From NCBI RefSeq assembly GCF_009796785.1, contig NZ_CP047026.1, forward strand, positions 2,328,501-2,392,500: a stretch of DNA of 64,000 nt, given 5' to 3'. The stretch is from Polaribacter sp. L3A8. Its GTDB lineage: Bacteria; Bacteroidota; Bacteroidia; Flavobacteriales; Flavobacteriaceae. Made by a program: the position numbers and the translations under genes. Positions 36,716 to 46,127 of this stretch are shown piece after piece (positions within the stretch are counted from its first letter, which is position 1; each line of letters starts with the position of its first letter). The notes beneath the pieces were generated by a model. The model ran no database searches, had not been told where the DNA came from, and was given only the letters and a program-made list of their open reading frames with translations.

Positions 36716-38341
36716 ATGGCAAGAGGATTTTTTAATGTTCCAAAAGCAGTAAACGAACCTGTAAAAGGGTACGCTCCAGGCTCTCCAGAAAGAGACGAGT
36801 TATTAGCTACTTATAAAGCAATGTTTAACAGCAATATTGATGTGCCAATGCACATTAATGGAGAAGAAGTTAGAACAGGAAATACCAAAAATATTACACC
36901 TCCTCATGATCATAAACATGTTGTTGGTCAATACCATACTGCAGACAAAACTCATGTAGACGCTGCAATAGCTACTGCATTAGCTGCAAGAGAGGCTTGG
37001 TCTAGCGTAAGTTGGATGGAAAGAGCTGCTATTTTCTTAAAGGCTGCAGAATTATTAGCAGGACCTTATAGAGCAAGAATGAATGCTGCAACAATGATTG
37101 CACAATCTAAAAATGTGTACCAAGCAGAAATTGATGCTGCTTGTGAAATGATCGATTTCTTCCGTTTTAACGTAGAATATATGACGGATATTTTTAAAGA
37201 TCAGCCAACATCTTCTCCAGGAGTATGGAACAGAGTTGAGTACAGACCTTTAGAAGGATTTATATATGCAATATCTCCTTTTAACTTTACATCTATTGCT
37301 GCAAACTTACCTGCATCAGCAGCTTTAATGGGAAATGTTGTTGTTTGGAAACCGTCTGATCATCAAGCATATTCTGCACAAGTAATTGTAGATTTATTTA
37401 AAGAAGCTGGTTTGCCAGATGGTGTTATAAACGTTGTTTACGGAGATCCTGTTATGATTTCTGATACTGTTTTAGCTTCTCCAGATTTCTCTGGATTACA
37501 TTTTACAGGTTCTACACATGTTTTTAAAGAATTATGGAAACAAATAGGTAACAACATTCATACGTATAAAACATATCCAAGAATTGTTGGAGAAACTGGT
37601 GGAAAAGATTTTATCTGGGTTCACAATTCATCTAATCCTTTACAAGTTGCCACTGCAATGACAAGAGGTGCTTTTGAATACCAAGGTCAAAAATGTTCTG
37701 CTGCTTCACGTTCTTACATACCTGCGTCACTTTGGCCAGAGGTTAAAAAACATTTAATTACACAAGCAAGCGAGTTAAAAATGGGGTCTCCAGAAGACAC
37801 AAATAACTTTGTAAATGCAGTTATTCATGAAGGTTCTTTTGATAAAATTGCAAGTTATATTGATGCAGCTAAAGCTGATAAAGATGTAGAAATAATTATT
37901 GGTGGAAACCACGATAAATCTGTTGGATATTTTATTGAGCCAACTGTAATTGTTACTAAATCTCCAAAGTATGCAACAATGACAACTGAGTTATTTGGCC
38001 CAGTTATGACTGTTTATGTATACGAAGATGCAGCATGGGAAGCTACATTAAAATTGGTTGACGAATCTACAGAATATGCATTAACAGGTGCTATCTTTTC
38101 TACTGATAGATATATTGTTGAGAAAGCTTCTAAGGCATTAGAAAATGCTGCAGGAAACTTCTATATTAACGACAAACCATCTGGAGCTGTTGTTGGTCAG
38201 CAACCATTTGGAGGCGCAAGAGCTTCTGGAACAAATGATAAAGCTGGTTCTGCACAAAACTTATTACGTTGGACGTCTGTTAGATTAATCAAAGAAACAT
38301 TAACACCTCCTACAGATTATAAATATCCTTTTTTAGGATAA
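36716..38341 (+). CDS. pruA: L-glutamate gamma-semialdehyde dehydrogenase
   Basis: A 541-aa class 4 aldehyde dehydrogenase (P5C dehydrogenase, group 1), the second step of proline degradation to glutamate. Seen are the NAD-fold and substrate motifs YAISPFNFTSIAANLP, GNVVVWKPSDHQ, FTGSTHVFKELW, GETGGKDF (general base Glu) and YQGQKCSAASR (catalytic Cys), and C-terminal NDKPSGAVVGQQPFGGARASGTNDKAG. It is a stand-alone enzyme; a proline dehydrogenase is not in the window. A strong terminator follows, so it is monocistronic. Confidence 0.97.
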   Translation: MARGFFNVPKAVNEPVKGYAPGSPERDELLATYKAMFNSNIDVPMHINGEEVRTGNTKNITPPHDHKHVVGQYHTADKTHVDAAIATALAAREAWSSVSWMERAAIFLKAAELLAGPYRARMNAATMIAQSKNVYQAEIDAACEMIDFFRFNVEYMTDIFKDQPTSSPGVWNRVEYRPLEGFIYAISPFNFTSIAANLPASAALMGNVVVWKPSDHQAYSAQVIVDLFKEAGLPDGVINVVYGDPVMISDTVLASPDFSGLHFTGSTHVFKELWKQIGNNIHTYKTYPRIVGETGGKDFIWVHNSSNPLQVATAMTRGAFEYQGQKCSAASRSYIPASLWPEVKKHLITQASELKMGSPEDTNNFVNAVIHEGSFDKIASYIDAAKADKDVEIIIGGNHDKSVGYFIEPTVIVTKSPKYATMTTELFGPVMTVYVYEDAAWEATLKLVDESTEYALTGAIFSTDRYIVEKASKALENAAGNFYINDKPSGAVVGQQPFGGARASGTNDKAGSAQNLLRWTSVRLIKETLTPPTDYKYPFLG

Positions 38342-38360
38342 TTATAGATTAAATATTTTT

Positions 38361-38398
38361 AAAAAAGCCACATCAAATTTTGATGTGGCTTTTTATTT
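38361..38398 (+). terminator. Terminator of pruA
   Basis: 16-bp arms AAAAAGCCACATCAAA (38362-38377) and complement (38379-38394), then T-rich sequence. Confidence 0.92.
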
Positions 38399-38536
38399 TC
38401 AAAAAAAAGACATAAAAAAGTATTAAATTCACACCTCACAGCTTTCACTCATTCAAAAGGAGTATCAATGATCAACAAAGCATAATTATGGACTGTAACT
38501 AAACAAACATTGTTGTATTTTTAGAAATCTTTTTTT

Positions 38537-39532
38537 ATGAAAAAAATAAATTTACTTAATACATTACTCATTGTATTATCTTTTTTACTAGCATTTTTAC
38601 TTCCCTTTAAACTGTTATTATTGTCTTACGCAATACTTGGCCCATTACATTATTTAACTGAAATAAACTGGATAAAAAATAAAGATTTTTTTGTAGAAAA
38701 AAGTAAAATCTGGTTAATTTCTTGCTGTTTTTTTACTGTAATCATAACAATACCCTTGTTTTTTAGAATTCATTTTATTTATAATTTTTTTAAAAATTCA
38801 TTTATTGAAACATCCGTCGTATGGTTAAGTCACTATATTAATATTGCTATCTTTTTATCACTATATCTAGCAATCATCCTTTCTTTTAAAATCAACTATA
38901 AACAACTATTTATATACAGCCTACTAGGTTTTCTAGTAGCGGTTTTGCTAATTCATTTCAATTTTTTTCACATATGGATAGGTTTATTTTTACCAACCAT
39001 TATTCATGTATATGTTTTTACTATTTTATTTATGCTTTATGGTAGCTTTAAAGACAACAATCCTATAGGATATATTAACATACTTCTCTTGTTATTAACA
39101 CCTTTAGGTATCTATTTTATAGAAATAAAACCCCCTGGTTTTTCAGAAAACATCCTTAAAACTTATGTTAATAATAATTTTCACTTGTTAAATATAAAAA
39201 TAGCTGAACTTCTAAATCTTTCAGAAGGAAATAATTTTGATTTTTTAAATATAAAATCGCTTAAAATACAAATGTTTATTTCTTTTGCCTATACCTATCA
39301 TTACCTTAATTGGTTTTCGAAAACAACTGTAATAGGTTGGTATAAAAAAACAACTACAAAACAATTATTAACTATAGGTACCTTATGGTTACTTTCTATA
39401 ATCATTTATTTTTATGATTACAGAAAAGGGTTTATTCTTCTTTTCTTTCTTAGTTTTATTCATGTTTTACTTGAGTTTCCATTAAATATTCTTTCAATAA
39501 AAGGAATTGCAAAAAAAATCTTTAGAAGGTAA
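38537..39532 (+). CDS. His-rich polytopic membrane protein, unknown
   Basis: A 331-aa protein with eight or nine hydrophobic helices. His residues sit inside or next to helices in patterned contexts: LGPLHYLTEINW, FHIWIGLF, TIIHVYVF, TYHYLNWFSK, FIHVLLEFP. This recalls membrane di-iron or heme enzymes, and loosely the Brp/Blh carotene-oxygenase layout, but I cannot assign a family. Start ATG 38537 is followed by Lys residues and the first helix. It overlaps the next open frame only if that one used an upstream start. Confidence 0.7.
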   Translation: MKKINLLNTLLIVLSFLLAFLLPFKLLLLSYAILGPLHYLTEINWIKNKDFFVEKSKIWLISCCFFTVIITIPLFFRIHFIYNFFKNSFIETSVVWLSHYINIAIFLSLYLAIILSFKINYKQLFIYSLLGFLVAVLLIHFNFFHIWIGLFLPTIIHVYVFTILFMLYGSFKDNNPIGYINILLLLLTPLGIYFIEIKPPGFSENILKTYVNNNFHLLNIKIAELLNLSEGNNFDFLNIKSLKIQMFISFAYTYHYLNWFSKTTVIGWYKKTTTKQLLTIGTLWLLSIIIYFYDYRKGFILLFFLSFIHVLLEFPLNILSIKGIAKKIFRR

Positions 39533-39605
39533 AAAAAAAGAGAAACCTCTTATTAACGTAGATTTATTTTTTTATTTACCTTATTTTAGGAAAAAAAATA
39601 AATCT

Positions 39606-39995
39606 ATGGAATATAAATATTTAATGTACTCGCATTTGTTAACCGTTGTTCCTTGTATTTTTATTGGCGCCTATCTTTTAGCTGTAAAAAAAGGAACTCC
39701 TTTTCATAAATTATTAGGCAAGATTTATATGTCTTTAATGATGATTACCGCAGTTATCACGTTATTTATGCCTGCGTATGTAGGAACTCAATTTTTAAAT
39801 CATTTTGGGTACATACATTTATTTAGTTTTTTAACATTATACAGCGTTCCTACTGCTATAATTGCCGTAAAGAAAGGACAAATTAAAAAACATAAACTAA
39901 AAATGATTTTTCTTTATTTTGGAGCAATTGTTATTGCCGGAGGTTTTACACTAACTCCAGGTCGTTTTTTACACACTTTCTTTTTTGGCAACTAG
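39606..39995 (+). CDS. DUF2306-like small membrane protein
   Basis: A 129-aa protein from ATG 39606. Upstream in-frame codons back to 39507 are mostly Lys and overlap the previous gene, so I reject the longer form. Four helices, with HLLTVVPCIFIGAYLLAVKKGTPFHKLLGKIYM resembling DUF2306 proteins that have an H-L-x-x-G-x-x-Y/W pattern. Role unknown. Short gap after the His-rich membrane protein, so possibly co-transcribed. Confidence 0.8.
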   Translation: MEYKYLMYSHLLTVVPCIFIGAYLLAVKKGTPFHKLLGKIYMSLMMITAVITLFMPAYVGTQFLNHFGYIHLFSFLTLYSVPTAIIAVKKGQIKKHKLKMIFLYFGAIVIAGGFTLTPGRFLHTFFFGN

Positions 39996-39999
39996 CCAT

Positions 40000-40030
40000 A
40001 AAAAAACCACACTATTAAAATAATGTGGTT
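40000..40030. terminator. Shared bidirectional terminator between convergent genes
   Basis: AACCACA pairs with TGTGGTT (40006-40030 region), with inner TATT/AATA pairs and one mismatch. The A run at 40000-40006 provides U residues for the minus-strand protease transcript. Confidence 0.8.
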
Positions 40031-40052
40031 CATTTAAATTATTTATTACTTC

Positions 40053-43000
40053 TTACTCTATAATTAGTTTTCTTGTTGTGTGTTTACTTCCGTTAGTTAC
40101 TTTCAACAAATATAATCCCCCTGAAAGGTTATTAAAAGATATTTTTTTAGAAAAACTTGTATCTTTATTTGTATTTAAAAATGTTTGTTGCGCAACTAAC
40201 CTTCCTCTAATATCAAATAATTGAACAGACACATTATCCGTATTAATCAGTTTTAAATTTAAAGTAAATTCACCTTTTGTAGGATTTGGATATAAGTTAA
40301 AGTCTTCAAAAACAGCATCGTAAATAGAAACACTTTTTACTAAAATAGTATAATCTTCTACCTCTCCATCAAAACCTAAATCACAAGATTCGGGAGCTTC
40401 TAAATCACTTGAGTCTATGTATTTAGTAGAAACCCTTAAAGTCGTTTTCCCTAACAAAGCACTTGCTGGAACCGTTATTTTAAACGGGCTCTCACTTGTA
40501 GCAATATCTTCTCCATTCTCTGTAAAACCTAAATCATAGGCTTCTTCAACATCAAAAACACAATTTTGATTCCAATCTACCCAAGCCTTAGTTAGCACTC
40601 TATAATCGCCATCTGTATTTGTATTTACAACTAACTCATAGGTACTATTAATAAATAATTCTGTTTCTATTTCTGTATAATCACTATATCCTAAACCGCC
40701 TTCTTCTTTTGCAGATGCATTACTAATTGTATTAAATTCTACTAATGTAGTGCCTGTTAAAAAATCAGAAGCACCTATAGAGTCACAGACCTTACATACT
40801 TCTGTTGTATAACTATAAGTGGTACTATAATTTCCTTCTCCGCAATTATTAATAGATTTAACCCTCCAAAAATACTTTGTTTCTTGAGTCAAGTTAATTG
40901 GAATATAAGAGTTGTTTGCTACAGTATCTGATGAAACAATTTCAGAAAAATTAGGGTCTTTTGCTATTTCAACATAGTAAGATACCGCATTAGAATCTAA
41001 CGCCCATTTTAACGCTTCAAATAAACCAATATTATCTGCATCATCTTGCGGTGAGGTTAGTGTTAATTCTGTAAAATTAGGGGTTTTTAAGTCTAAAACA
41101 ACGGCTATATTTTTATTTAAACTTGTAGAAACTCCTTTCACATTTATTTCATAATTCTGAGCTATTTTACTATCTAAACTAGAAATTGTCATTGTAACAT
41201 TTCCATCAGCATTAATTACCGAAGGAGAAAAAACAACATTAGCACCTGTTGGTAAATCTTCTGCAGATAATGTAACTGGCTCAGAAAAATCATTTACAAA
41301 ATCAAAATTAAGTGTGTAATTTACAGAGTCACCTCCAGAATTACACCCTAATTGCACACCACTGGTGTTTGACATTACAAATGTTGGTAGAAGTGAATTG
41401 ATGGTAAAGTTTGTGCTATTAACATTATAAAAAATATTATCTGCAGCTTCTACCATAATTCTTGATGTTGTAGAAGGATTATCTGGAATCACAATCTCTT
41501 CTGTACCATCATTTGGCGTATTTTCTTTAATCATGATAGGAAAAGTAAGCCCCCCATCAATAGATAGTTTTATATTAACATTTAAACAATTGATAGGAAA
41601 TAGATCTGTTGTTCCTTTTACCCAAGACACGGTTTGTGTTGAACCAACATCCATCGCAACAGCAGAATTTGGAGCAGAAACAGTAAAAGCCTCTGCATCT
41701 TCTACAGATACATTCATGTTATCTCTTGCAGAACCCCCACCACCTGCATGATTATCTCTTACTAAAAAAGAAAAATTTAACACACGCGCCACAGAAGGCA
41801 ATACTTCCCAAGTAGAAGATGTACTCCCTGCAACAACAGTTGCTAATGCGGGCAAATATCTATTGGATGAAGAATTTGATTCTAAAGATCTAAACATAGG
41901 TCCTCTGGTACTTGTTGAAACAGGAGGCATTACTGCTATTTGATTGTCTATTTGCTCCCAATTATAAGTTAAACTTGCAGTACCATCTGCATCTGTTCCA
42001 ACTCCTTTTAAAACAAATGGTGTTGATTTTGGAATGCTAAAATCTGCCCCAGCATCTGCTACAGGCGCAGTATTATTGGTATTACTTACTACTGCACAAC
42101 TTGCAGAAGTCTGAATAATACCCCACATTTCTGCAATACTAACTGCATGAAAATAATCGTCACTTTGACCCTGTACATCAGGCGCACAAATACCTGCATA
42201 CCCCATAATAGTAGAGGCACTTCCTGGTTCTACAGCAGTACTACTATTTCTATTACAATCATTATTTTGTGTATGATTTGCTCCAAATTGATGCCCCATT
42301 TCATGTACTACAAAATCGATATCATACGCATCTCCAATAGGATTACTTCTACCAGTTACACCATGCGCTTTACTTCCTGGCACACAAACAACCCCTCCAC
42401 CAGCTAATCCATCTCCTGCAACACTAAAAACATGTCCAATATCATAATTAGCATTTCCAATTTTAGTATCACAGATAATTTGTACTTCATTAAGCATTGC
42501 ATCAGGGTCACCATCTGTAATATTATCTGTACTTGCGTCTAAAAAAACAATCTTATCATTGTCTTCTACAATTACCATTCTTACTGCTAAATCTCTTTCG
42601 TAAACACCATTTACTCTTGTCATAGTAGTATTCATAGCAGATAAAACGGCTGCTTTTTTAACTTCATCTGTGGCAGCTGTAGAAATATTTTGGTTTGTTA
42701 AATGGAATTCTGCATACTCTCCACTGCAAGCTAAAGCTAACCGAAAAGTTCTTAGCACTCCATCATTGGCATTTTTAATACTAGTTGTTTTTGCAACATT
42801 TCTTCTTACCGTATCTTCTACATGACAAGTAAAACCATCTTTATCTGGTGCTAAATCTGTTCTCTTATAAACCATTAATGTTTTACCGTCTTTAGAGTAT
42901 GGATCTACATATAATGTTTTTTCAACACCCGAAAATACTATAGCATGAAAACCATCTGTACCCATACTAATTTTTGCTACTGCCGTAGGATCATCTATTC

Positions 43001-43343
43001 CTTGAGCAGAATAAGATTTTATCATAGAATATTTTTCAGCCAATTTAGCCTCAAAGTTTGATGTTTCTTTTATGATAAAATTAGAAAAACCACCTGCTGC
43101 ATTGGGTAATTTTATAATACTTTGCTCTTCTTTAGATTTTGACTTTAAAAAAATCTTAAAATCATTAATATCTATAGAAACAAGACTATAGTTAGATGGA
43201 AAATTTTTCTTTTTTAGGATATTATTTTCTTGAATAGACACTTTATTTTTATCCATTTTTTTTAAAAACTCTTGAGCATATACTCCACTCAAAGAGAAAA
43301 AAAATACGACAAGAATAAGTGATAGAGGAAATTTTGCTTTCAT
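40053..43343 (-). CDS. Secreted reprolysin-like metalloprotease with T9SS sorting domain
   Basis: A 1096-aa protein. Sec signal peptide (1-23, ending VYAQ), a propeptide, a metzincin domain with the zinc motif HEMGHQFGANH (His347, Glu348, His351, His357), Ig/PKD-like and fibronectin III-like beta domains (TEKYFWRVKSIN type), a GEVED domain (about 900-1010, with VDWNQNCVFD and FDGEVEDYTI) and a C-terminal T9SS type A sorting domain (about 1020-1096, FNLYPNPTKGEF...GGLYLLKVTNGSKHTTRKLIIE). This is the usual plan of flavobacterial extracellular proteases. Promoter at 43370-43377. Confidence 0.96.
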   Translation of the reverse strand: MKAKFPLSLILVVFFFSLSGVYAQEFLKKMDKNKVSIQENNILKKKNFPSNYSLVSIDINDFKIFLKSKSKEEQSIIKLPNAAGGFSNFIIKETSNFEAKLAEKYSMIKSYSAQGIDDPTAVAKISMGTDGFHAIVFSGVEKTLYVDPYSKDGKTLMVYKRTDLAPDKDGFTCHVEDTVRRNVAKTTSIKNANDGVLRTFRLALACSGEYAEFHLTNQNISTAATDEVKKAAVLSAMNTTMTRVNGVYERDLAVRMVIVEDNDKIVFLDASTDNITDGDPDAMLNEVQIICDTKIGNANYDIGHVFSVAGDGLAGGGVVCVPGSKAHGVTGRSNPIGDAYDIDFVVHEMGHQFGANHTQNNDCNRNSSTAVEPGSASTIMGYAGICAPDVQGQSDDYFHAVSIAEMWGIIQTSASCAVVSNTNNTAPVADAGADFSIPKSTPFVLKGVGTDADGTASLTYNWEQIDNQIAVMPPVSTSTRGPMFRSLESNSSSNRYLPALATVVAGSTSSTWEVLPSVARVLNFSFLVRDNHAGGGGSARDNMNVSVEDAEAFTVSAPNSAVAMDVGSTQTVSWVKGTTDLFPINCLNVNIKLSIDGGLTFPIMIKENTPNDGTEEIVIPDNPSTTSRIMVEAADNIFYNVNSTNFTINSLLPTFVMSNTSGVQLGCNSGGDSVNYTLNFDFVNDFSEPVTLSAEDLPTGANVVFSPSVINADGNVTMTISSLDSKIAQNYEINVKGVSTSLNKNIAVVLDLKTPNFTELTLTSPQDDADNIGLFEALKWALDSNAVSYYVEIAKDPNFSEIVSSDTVANNSYIPINLTQETKYFWRVKSINNCGEGNYSTTYSYTTEVCKVCDSIGASDFLTGTTLVEFNTISNASAKEEGGLGYSDYTEIETELFINSTYELVVNTNTDGDYRVLTKAWVDWNQNCVFDVEEAYDLGFTENGEDIATSESPFKITVPASALLGKTTLRVSTKYIDSSDLEAPESCDLGFDGEVEDYTILVKSVSIYDAVFEDFNLYPNPTKGEFTLNLKLINTDNVSVQLFDIRGRLVAQQTFLNTNKDTSFSKKISFNNLSGGLYLLKVTNGSKHTTRKLIIE

Positions 43344-43369
43344 AAACAGTTTATATGTAAAATCGTCAT

Positions 43370-43377
43370 CAAATATA
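43370..43377 (-). promoter_or_regulatory. -7 box (TATATTTG) of the metalloprotease gene
   Basis: Matches TANNTTTG on the minus strand and is 26 bases from the ATG. It is only 10 bases from the divergent lipB box, so the two polymerases would compete for the same DNA. Confidence 0.65.
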
Positions 43378-43387
43378 ATGAAATAAT

Positions 43388-43395
43388 TATCTTTG
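43388..43395 (+). promoter_or_regulatory. -7 box (TATCTTTG) of lipB
   Basis: Matches TANNTTTG and is 11 bases before the lipB ATG. The -33 element is not clear. Confidence 0.65.
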
Positions 43396-43406
43396 TAGTC
43401 GAGATT

Positions 43407-44108
43407 ATGAACAGAAACATACTACTACAAGACTTATCTGTAAAAGACTACAAAGAAGCCTGGGATTATCAAACTGAATTATTACAAGGAATTGTTGATG
43501 TTAAGATTGCTAATCGTAAGAATGAAGAAAAAATTTCTACAAAAAATTATTTTTTATTTGTAGAGCATCCGCATGTATATACTTTAGGTAAAAGTGGACA
43601 CATGAGCAATTTATTACTTAATGAAAAGCAATTAGCAAAAAAAGGAGCTACTTTTTATAAAATTAATCGCGGTGGTGACATTACTTACCATGGTCCCGGA
43701 CAAATTGTTGGCTACCCAATTTTAGATTTAGAAAATTTCTTTACAGATATTCATAAATACTTACGTTTTTTAGAAGAAGCAATTATTTTAACCATTGCCG
43801 AGTATGGAATAAAAGCAGAAAGAAGTCCTGGTGAAACAGGTGTTTGGTTAGATGTTGGCACTCCGTTTGCTCGTAAAATTTGCGCTATGGGAATCCGTTC
43901 TTCTAGATGGGTAACAATGCATGGTTTTGCATTAAATGCAAACGTAAATTTAGGCTATTTTGATAATATTATTCCCTGTGGAATTAAAGGAAAAGCAGTG
44001 ACTTCTATGGAAGCTGAATTAAACAGAAAAGTAGACACAGAAGAAGTGAAAACTAAAATTTTAAAACACTTTAAAGTGCTTTTTGAAGTTGAAGAATTTA
44101 TAAAATAA
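43407..44108 (+). CDS. lipB: Lipoyl(octanoyl) transferase
   Basis: A 233-aa LipB, which moves octanoyl from acyl-carrier protein onto lipoate-dependent enzymes before LipA adds sulfur. The family motif INRGGDITYHGPGQIVGYPI is at about 87-106. The catalytic pair is Lys157 (FARKICAMG) and Cys191 (IIPCGIKGKAVTSM). Length is normal. It is single and followed by a large palindromic repeat. Confidence 0.97.
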   Translation: MNRNILLQDLSVKDYKEAWDYQTELLQGIVDVKIANRKNEEKISTKNYFLFVEHPHVYTLGKSGHMSNLLLNEKQLAKKGATFYKINRGGDITYHGPGQIVGYPILDLENFFTDIHKYLRFLEEAIILTIAEYGIKAERSPGETGVWLDVGTPFARKICAMGIRSSRWVTMHGFALNANVNLGYFDNIIPCGIKGKAVTSMEAELNRKVDTEEVKTKILKHFKVLFEVEEFIK

Positions 44109-44109
44109 T

Positions 44110-44182
44110 TAGTCATTGCAAATTTAAAAAGCAATCTGTAATTTATAATTAACAGATTGCTTCACTATGGTTCGCAATGACA
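44110..44182. repeat. Nested palindromic dispersed repeat (GTCATTGC type)
   Basis: Outer arms GTCATTGC (44112-44119) and GCAATGAC (44173-44180) enclose inner arms AAGCAATCTGT (44129-44139) and ACAGATTGCTT (44152-44162), followed by TTCACTATGGTTCGC. This resembles a dispersed intergenic repeat family known in many bacteria. It may also act as a terminator between lipB and the convergent gene. Confidence 0.8.
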
Positions 44183-44187
44183 AACAA

Positions 44188-45240
44188 TTATTTCTCTTCG
44201 TTAAAATATACTTTATAAAATTTCATTTTCTTCTCTTCATCATATCCTCTTTCTAAATATTCTGATGCCGCTTCTGGTGCATCTACATCTAGTTTTATGT
44301 TGATGTTAGTGTCTAACTTAATTTCTGTTTTTAGCTTGTTTTTTTCTTTCTTTAAAACAACTCCAGAAACATCAAAATTATTACGGATTAACACATCATT
44401 TAATTTTTCGAAATGCTCTTTGTATTCGTCAAACTTTTCTTTATGCTTCTCTTCTTCAAAAACCTCATCTTTAAAAGTAGCATAATCTACAGCTTCATTT
44501 TCTTTAAAATAATCTACTGTATTTGCTAAGAAATTTCCTTGTTGGTGCATCCCTAATTCTGGCTTAATTACCTCTTCAGAGAATTCTTTACACATCTCTA
44601 AATAGTTCTGTGTGTGCGAATTATAATCGTCTGCTAATTTTACAGATAAAAAGTTTTTAGACCAATATTGTGCATCGTAATTGTTGTTATCTACAGACAA
44701 AACAACGGTACCTTCTGCATCTGATGTATTTAAAACCAAACACCCTTTGTCTATTCTTTTGGTAGAAATTCCTTTTTGAACAACCACATCAAAACTTTCA
44801 TTATCGTCTAAATACGTTTGAAAAAAGTCTACTTTATTTTCTATTTTAAAAACACCAATGGCTTCTGTTAAAACATCTTTATATTCTATACCTTCTATAT
44901 AAACCACAAGTACATCTCCTGTTTTTATTTGTGCAGAATTAGACTGCTCAAACAAATGGTTTACAATACTTTTAGAGTATTCTACAAAACTTTCTTGGTC
45001 ATTAAAAACTTCTGAAGCAAATTTATTTACCTCGTTTAAACGTACATCTTCATGATTGGTAAAGCGGTAGCTTTGTGTTAAGTTTCCGAATGGTTTTAAT
45101 AAAAAACCTTTCATTAAATCGTAACTTTCTTGATCGAAACGAATTAAGTCTTCAGAAAAAACATTTTGTCCGCTATTAAACTTATTGGCAACTTTATGTA
45201 AAATACATTTGGTAATTTCTGCTTTGGTTTTTCTTATCAT
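44188..45240 (-). CDS. Nucleoid-associated protein (NdpA/YejK family)
   Basis: A 350-aa cytoplasmic protein matching the NA37/YejK family: IRKTKAEITKCILHKVANKFNSG start, LLKPFGNLTQSYRFTNHE, VDFFQTYLDDNESFDVV and a charged C-terminal half (RGYDEEKKMKFYKVYFNEE). It binds the nucleoid in other bacteria. Length is normal. No TANNTTTG box was seen upstream. Confidence 0.88.
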   Translation of the reverse strand: MIRKTKAEITKCILHKVANKFNSGQNVFSEDLIRFDQESYDLMKGFLLKPFGNLTQSYRFTNHEDVRLNEVNKFASEVFNDQESFVEYSKSIVNHLFEQSNSAQIKTGDVLVVYIEGIEYKDVLTEAIGVFKIENKVDFFQTYLDDNESFDVVVQKGISTKRIDKGCLVLNTSDAEGTVVLSVDNNNYDAQYWSKNFLSVKLADDYNSHTQNYLEMCKEFSEEVIKPELGMHQQGNFLANTVDYFKENEAVDYATFKDEVFEEEKHKEKFDEYKEHFEKLNDVLIRNNFDVSGVVLKKEKNKLKTEIKLDTNINIKLDVDAPEAASEYLERGYDEEKKMKFYKVYFNEEK

Positions 45241-45320
45241 CAGTTAAAATTTTGGAGCGTAAAAATAGTCGAAGTTTTTAAATAATTAGAACTTATTCTA
45301 TAAAGTTTACAAACAAGTTT

Positions 45321-45403
45321 AGCCCTGATTGAACGGTTTGTTTGAGCTCTTTTTTGCCTTTTTAGGCAAAAAAAGCGAGTAGTGAAAGCAGGAAATAGCT
45401 TCT
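45321..45403. repeat. Flavobacterial dispersed repeat, copy A
   Basis: Starts AGCCCTGATTGAA, continues TTTGAGCTC, then a hairpin TTTTTTGCCT (45350-45359) with AGGCAAAAAA (45364-45373), then GCGAGTAGTGAAAGCAGG and AATAGCTT. The hairpin with its U tract can terminate rnhB. A related copy B is at 57621-57694. Confidence 0.75.
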
Positions 45404-45413
45404 AAAAAATGTT

Positions 45414-46013
45414 TTATAACTTTAATTTAATCTGTTCTGGTAACAGTTTAAAGGTTTTTCTGTGGTATTTAGTTGCACCAAATTCTCGTATTCCGTTTCG
45501 GTGTTCTTTTGTTGGATACCCTTTATTTTTTGCCCAATTATACATAGGGAATTCTACATGAATCTTTGCCATATACTCATCTCTATACGTTTTGGCAAGT
45601 ACAGAAGCTGCGGCAATACTCAAATATTTTGCATCTCCTTTTACAATGGCTTTATGTGGAATATCTTTATAATCTTTAAACTTATTTCCGTCTACAATGA
45701 TATATTCTGGCTCAATTTTTAGCATTTCTATAGATCTATGCATGCCAGTTATAGAGGCTTGTAGTACATTTATTTCGTCTACTTCTTCCTGCCAAACAAA
45801 AGAAACACCAAATGCAATGGCATTTTTTTCTATAAAAGGACGCAATTCTTCTCTCTTTTTTTCTGATAATTGCTTAGAATCATTTAAAAAAGGATGCGTA
45901 AAATTTTTTGGTAAAATTACGGCCGCCGCTACAACTGGCCCGCATAAACAGCCTCTACCGGCTTCATCTGTACCGGCTTCTAAAGAAAAACCACTATAAT
46001 TTGATGCTAACAT
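45414..46013 (-). CDS. rnhB: Ribonuclease HII
   Basis: A 199-aa RNase HII, which cuts the RNA strand of RNA:DNA hybrids, including single ribonucleotides in DNA. The catalytic acids are in [13 protein letters not shown] (Asp16, Glu17), YIIVDGNKF and [12 protein letters not shown]; the tail [19 protein letters not shown] is typical. Full length. Ends 11 bases before repeat copy A. Confidence 0.98.
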   Translation of the reverse strand: MLASNYSGFSLEAGTDEAGRGCLCGPVVAAAVILPKNFTHPFLNDSKQLSEKKREELRPFIEKNAIAFGVSFVWQEEVDEINVLQASITGMHRSIEMLKIEPEYIIVDGNKFKDYKDIPHKAIVKGDAKYLSIAAASVLAKTYRDEYMAKIHVEFPMYNWAKNKGYPTKEHRNGIREFGATKYHRKTFKLLPEQIKLKL

Positions 46014-46101
46014 TTTACAAAGAAAAGAAAAGTTTAAATAAACATGGCTTAATTAACAGATTTCATGATAATTATTAACAATTATTTTCGTTTAATTATT
46101 T

Positions 46102-46109
46102 TACATTTG
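46102..46109 (+). promoter_or_regulatory. -7 box (TACATTTG) of the putative porin gene
   Basis: Matches TANNTTTG and lies 18 bases before ATG 46128. It is downstream of the ATG at 46065, which therefore cannot be the start of translation. Confidence 0.75.
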
Positions 46110-46127
46110 CCATTGCAGCAACAATCT

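Noticed and set aside
39507..39605. N-terminal extension of the DUF2306-like protein
   Set aside because: Starts inside the previous gene, is Lys-rich, and adds nothing to the family domain; ATG 39606 gives the expected start.
46065..46127. Longer N-terminus of the porin (21 extra residues)
   Set aside because: The -7 box at 46102-46109 lies inside it, and the signal peptide begins at Met 46128.
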